A stretch of DNA of 6,232 nt from JANXAZ01 sp037446605 (lineage in GTDB: Bacteria > Pseudomonadota > Alphaproteobacteria > Geminicoccales > Geminicoccaceae): positions 1-6,232 of the forward strand of contig JBBIIE010000200.1 of assembly GCA_037446605.1 (NCBI GenBank), read 5' to 3'. Below, piece after piece: positions 5,060 through 6,232 of the stretch (the first letter of the stretch is position 1; each line of letters begins with the position of its first letter). The notes beneath the pieces are model-generated. The model did not search any database, had not been told where the DNA came from, and saw only the letters and a list, made by a program, of their open reading frames with translations. The translations under genes and the position numbers were made by a program.

Positions 5060-6232
5060 TCGTAGCGCCACTCGAGGCCGAAGCCGGTCTGGCTCGTCTC
5101 GCGCACCTCGCTCGTGCCGCGGACGTTGTTGCCGAGGTCGACCTCGACCCGGGCGCGGCCGCTCTCCGGCGTCACGCCGCGCTGCATCTCGACGAACACG
5201 CGCTCGCTCACATACTTGCCGGCGCGCAGCGCGGCACCCGTGTCGACGTCGCCGCCGACATCGAGCGTGTCGAGCCCGATGGCGCGGCGCACCGGGCTCA
5301 GGGCGTCGATCCCGCCGCCCTGCAGGGTGGCGATCGAGTTGGCGAGGAGCGCGCCCTGGAGTGGGGTGATGCGCGCCATCTCGCGGCCGAACAGCACGCG
5401 CGAGAGCACCTCCTCCCTGGGCAGCGGCGGCTCGCTCTCGAGGGCGAGCTCGAACTTCGGCAGGCGCCCGCGCAGGCCGACGCGGGCGGTGATGTCGGTC
5501 TTGCGCGCCTCGCCCAGCACCTCGAGGCGGGGCAGCGGCGGGCGGGCGCCGTCGAACTCGATCACCCCCTCGCGCAGGGTGAAGCGGCTGCCGAGCAGGT
5601 CGAGGAAGCCGCGCCTGAGCTCGATCCGGCCCACGAGATCGGGCTCCGCGAGCGTGCCGCGCGCCTGCACCCGCCCGGCCCATTCCGAATCGAGGCCGCG
5701 GCCGCGCACGAACAGCCGCTGCGCGGCCTCGACGCGCACATCGAGGGCGACCGTGGGCGGCGGCCCGGCGCCGGGCTCGATCCCCCTCCGGGCACCGCGG
5801 CCGACCTCCTCCACGGGGATCGTCGCCGGCACGGGCGGCGGCGGGTCGGGCAGGCGGAGTTCGCCGCGGTCGACCTCGAGCCGGGCGCGGAGCCCGAGGC
5901 CGGCGGCACCGCCGCGCGCGCCCGCCGTGCCCGAGAGGGTGGCGGTGCCGAGATCGGTGGCGAGCGCCTGCAGGCCGCGCAGCTCCAGCTCCACTTCGAA
6001 GCTGCCGGCGGCGAGGTCGAGGGCGCCCGAGCCGGTGAGCCGCCCCGAGCCGCGGTCGCGCGCCTCGAGCCGCTCGAGGAGGATGCGGGGACCCTCGGCG
6101 CGGGCACTCGCACGGACCGCGCGCAGGCGGAGCCCGGTCGTGGCATCGGCGAGCGCGCCGCCCTCCAGGCGGACGCTGCCGGTCAGCCGCGGCGCGCCGA
6201 TCCGCCCGGCGAGCGCGAGATCGACCTCGAGC
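5053..6232 (-). CDS. tamB: Translocation and assembly module protein TamB, C-terminal part (partial)
   Basis: The frame is open from the right edge to TGA at 5055-5053, giving 392 residues with the N-terminus outside the window. TamB is a large inner-membrane-anchored periplasmic protein. With the Omp85 protein TamA, or related partners, it supports outer-membrane protein assembly and probably lipid transport. The visible part is beta-rich repeat sequence (GRLTGSGALDLAAGSFEV, then IELRRGFLDLLGSRFTLREG) typical of the long hydrophobic-groove region. It is followed by the conserved DUF490/TamB C-terminus: LPREEVLSRVLFG (270-282), RITPLQGALLANSIATL (287-303), IGLDTLDVGGD (318-328), YVSERVFVEMQRGVTP (340-355) and a barrel-like end closing in WRYDY. 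A Pro-rich stretch (PDPPPPVPATIP, 128-139) is probably a local linker. tamA is expected further right on the same strand but is not visible. Confidence 0.95.
   Translation of the reverse strand, partial: LEVDLALAGRIGAPRLTGSVRLEGGALADATTGLRLRAVRASARAEGPRILLERLEARDRGSGRLTGSGALDLAAGSFEVELELRGLQALATDLGTATLSGTAGARGGAAGLGLRARLEVDRGELRLPDPPPPVPATIPVEEVGRGARRGIEPGAGPPPTVALDVRVEAAQRLFVRGRGLDSEWAGRVQARGTLAEPDLVGRIELRRGFLDLLGSRFTLREGVIEFDGARPPLPRLEVLGEARKTDITARVGLRGRLPKFELALESEPPLPREEVLSRVLFGREMARITPLQGALLANSIATLQGGGIDALSPVRRAIGLDTLDVGGDVDTGAALRAGKYVSERVFVEMQRGVTPESGRARVEVDLGNNVRGTSEVRETSQTGFGLEWRYDY

Noticed and set aside
4259..5683. 474-codon minus-strand open frame
   Set aside because: Arg/Ala/Pro-rich shadow lying opposite the response regulator and out of frame with tamB, both of which have strong family motifs.

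Overview
The window comes from a very GC-rich Gram-negative bacterium. The C-terminal half of a TamB translocation-and-assembly protein implies an outer membrane. The base composition and the family at the left edge fit a high-GC proteobacterium, perhaps an alphaproteobacterium of the Rhodospirillales or Geminicoccales type; this placement is inference. Sampled 60-base stretches of the flanking genes are often 83-88% G+C, while samples between about 1260 and 3120 run from 57 to 68%.

Layout, left to right. (1) Bases 1-811, minus strand: a gene open at the left edge with no stop in the window. Its N-terminus carries an NGxRSxGP...GKxxxSxNALRHGL motif, followed by a Leu/Arg-rich helical part and an Asp/Glu/Pro-rich repeat tract. 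(2) Bases 812-1298: no gene I can support. (3) Bases 1299-3340, plus strand: a compact, lower-GC cassette with overlapping reading frames. It holds a TIGR04255-family gene broken by one frameshift in a run of six C, a helix-turn-helix protein joined to it by an ATGA overlap, an unrecognised 61-residue ORF, and another ATGA-coupled ORF that reads sensibly only across two more frameshifts. All three inferred lesions have the same sign (one base missing). (4) Bases 3400-3419: a perfect 20-bp palindrome between convergent units. (5) Bases 3423-4187, minus: a small PAPS-type sulfotransferase. (6) Bases 4325-5059, plus: an OmpR/PhoB-type response regulator without a histidine kinase in the window. 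(7) Bases 5053-6232, minus: the tamB 3' part, overlapping the regulator tail to tail by 7 bp and running off the right edge.

The sulfotransferase, regulator and tamB are ordinary intact genes, and I see no shared pathway among them. The most interesting part is the 1299-3340 cassette: an uncharacterised, sporadically distributed family (TIGR04255) with a DNA-binding-type partner and two unknown small ORFs, apparently decaying after transfer. Whether the frameshifts are real decay, sequencing indels or recoding cannot be settled from the sequence alone.
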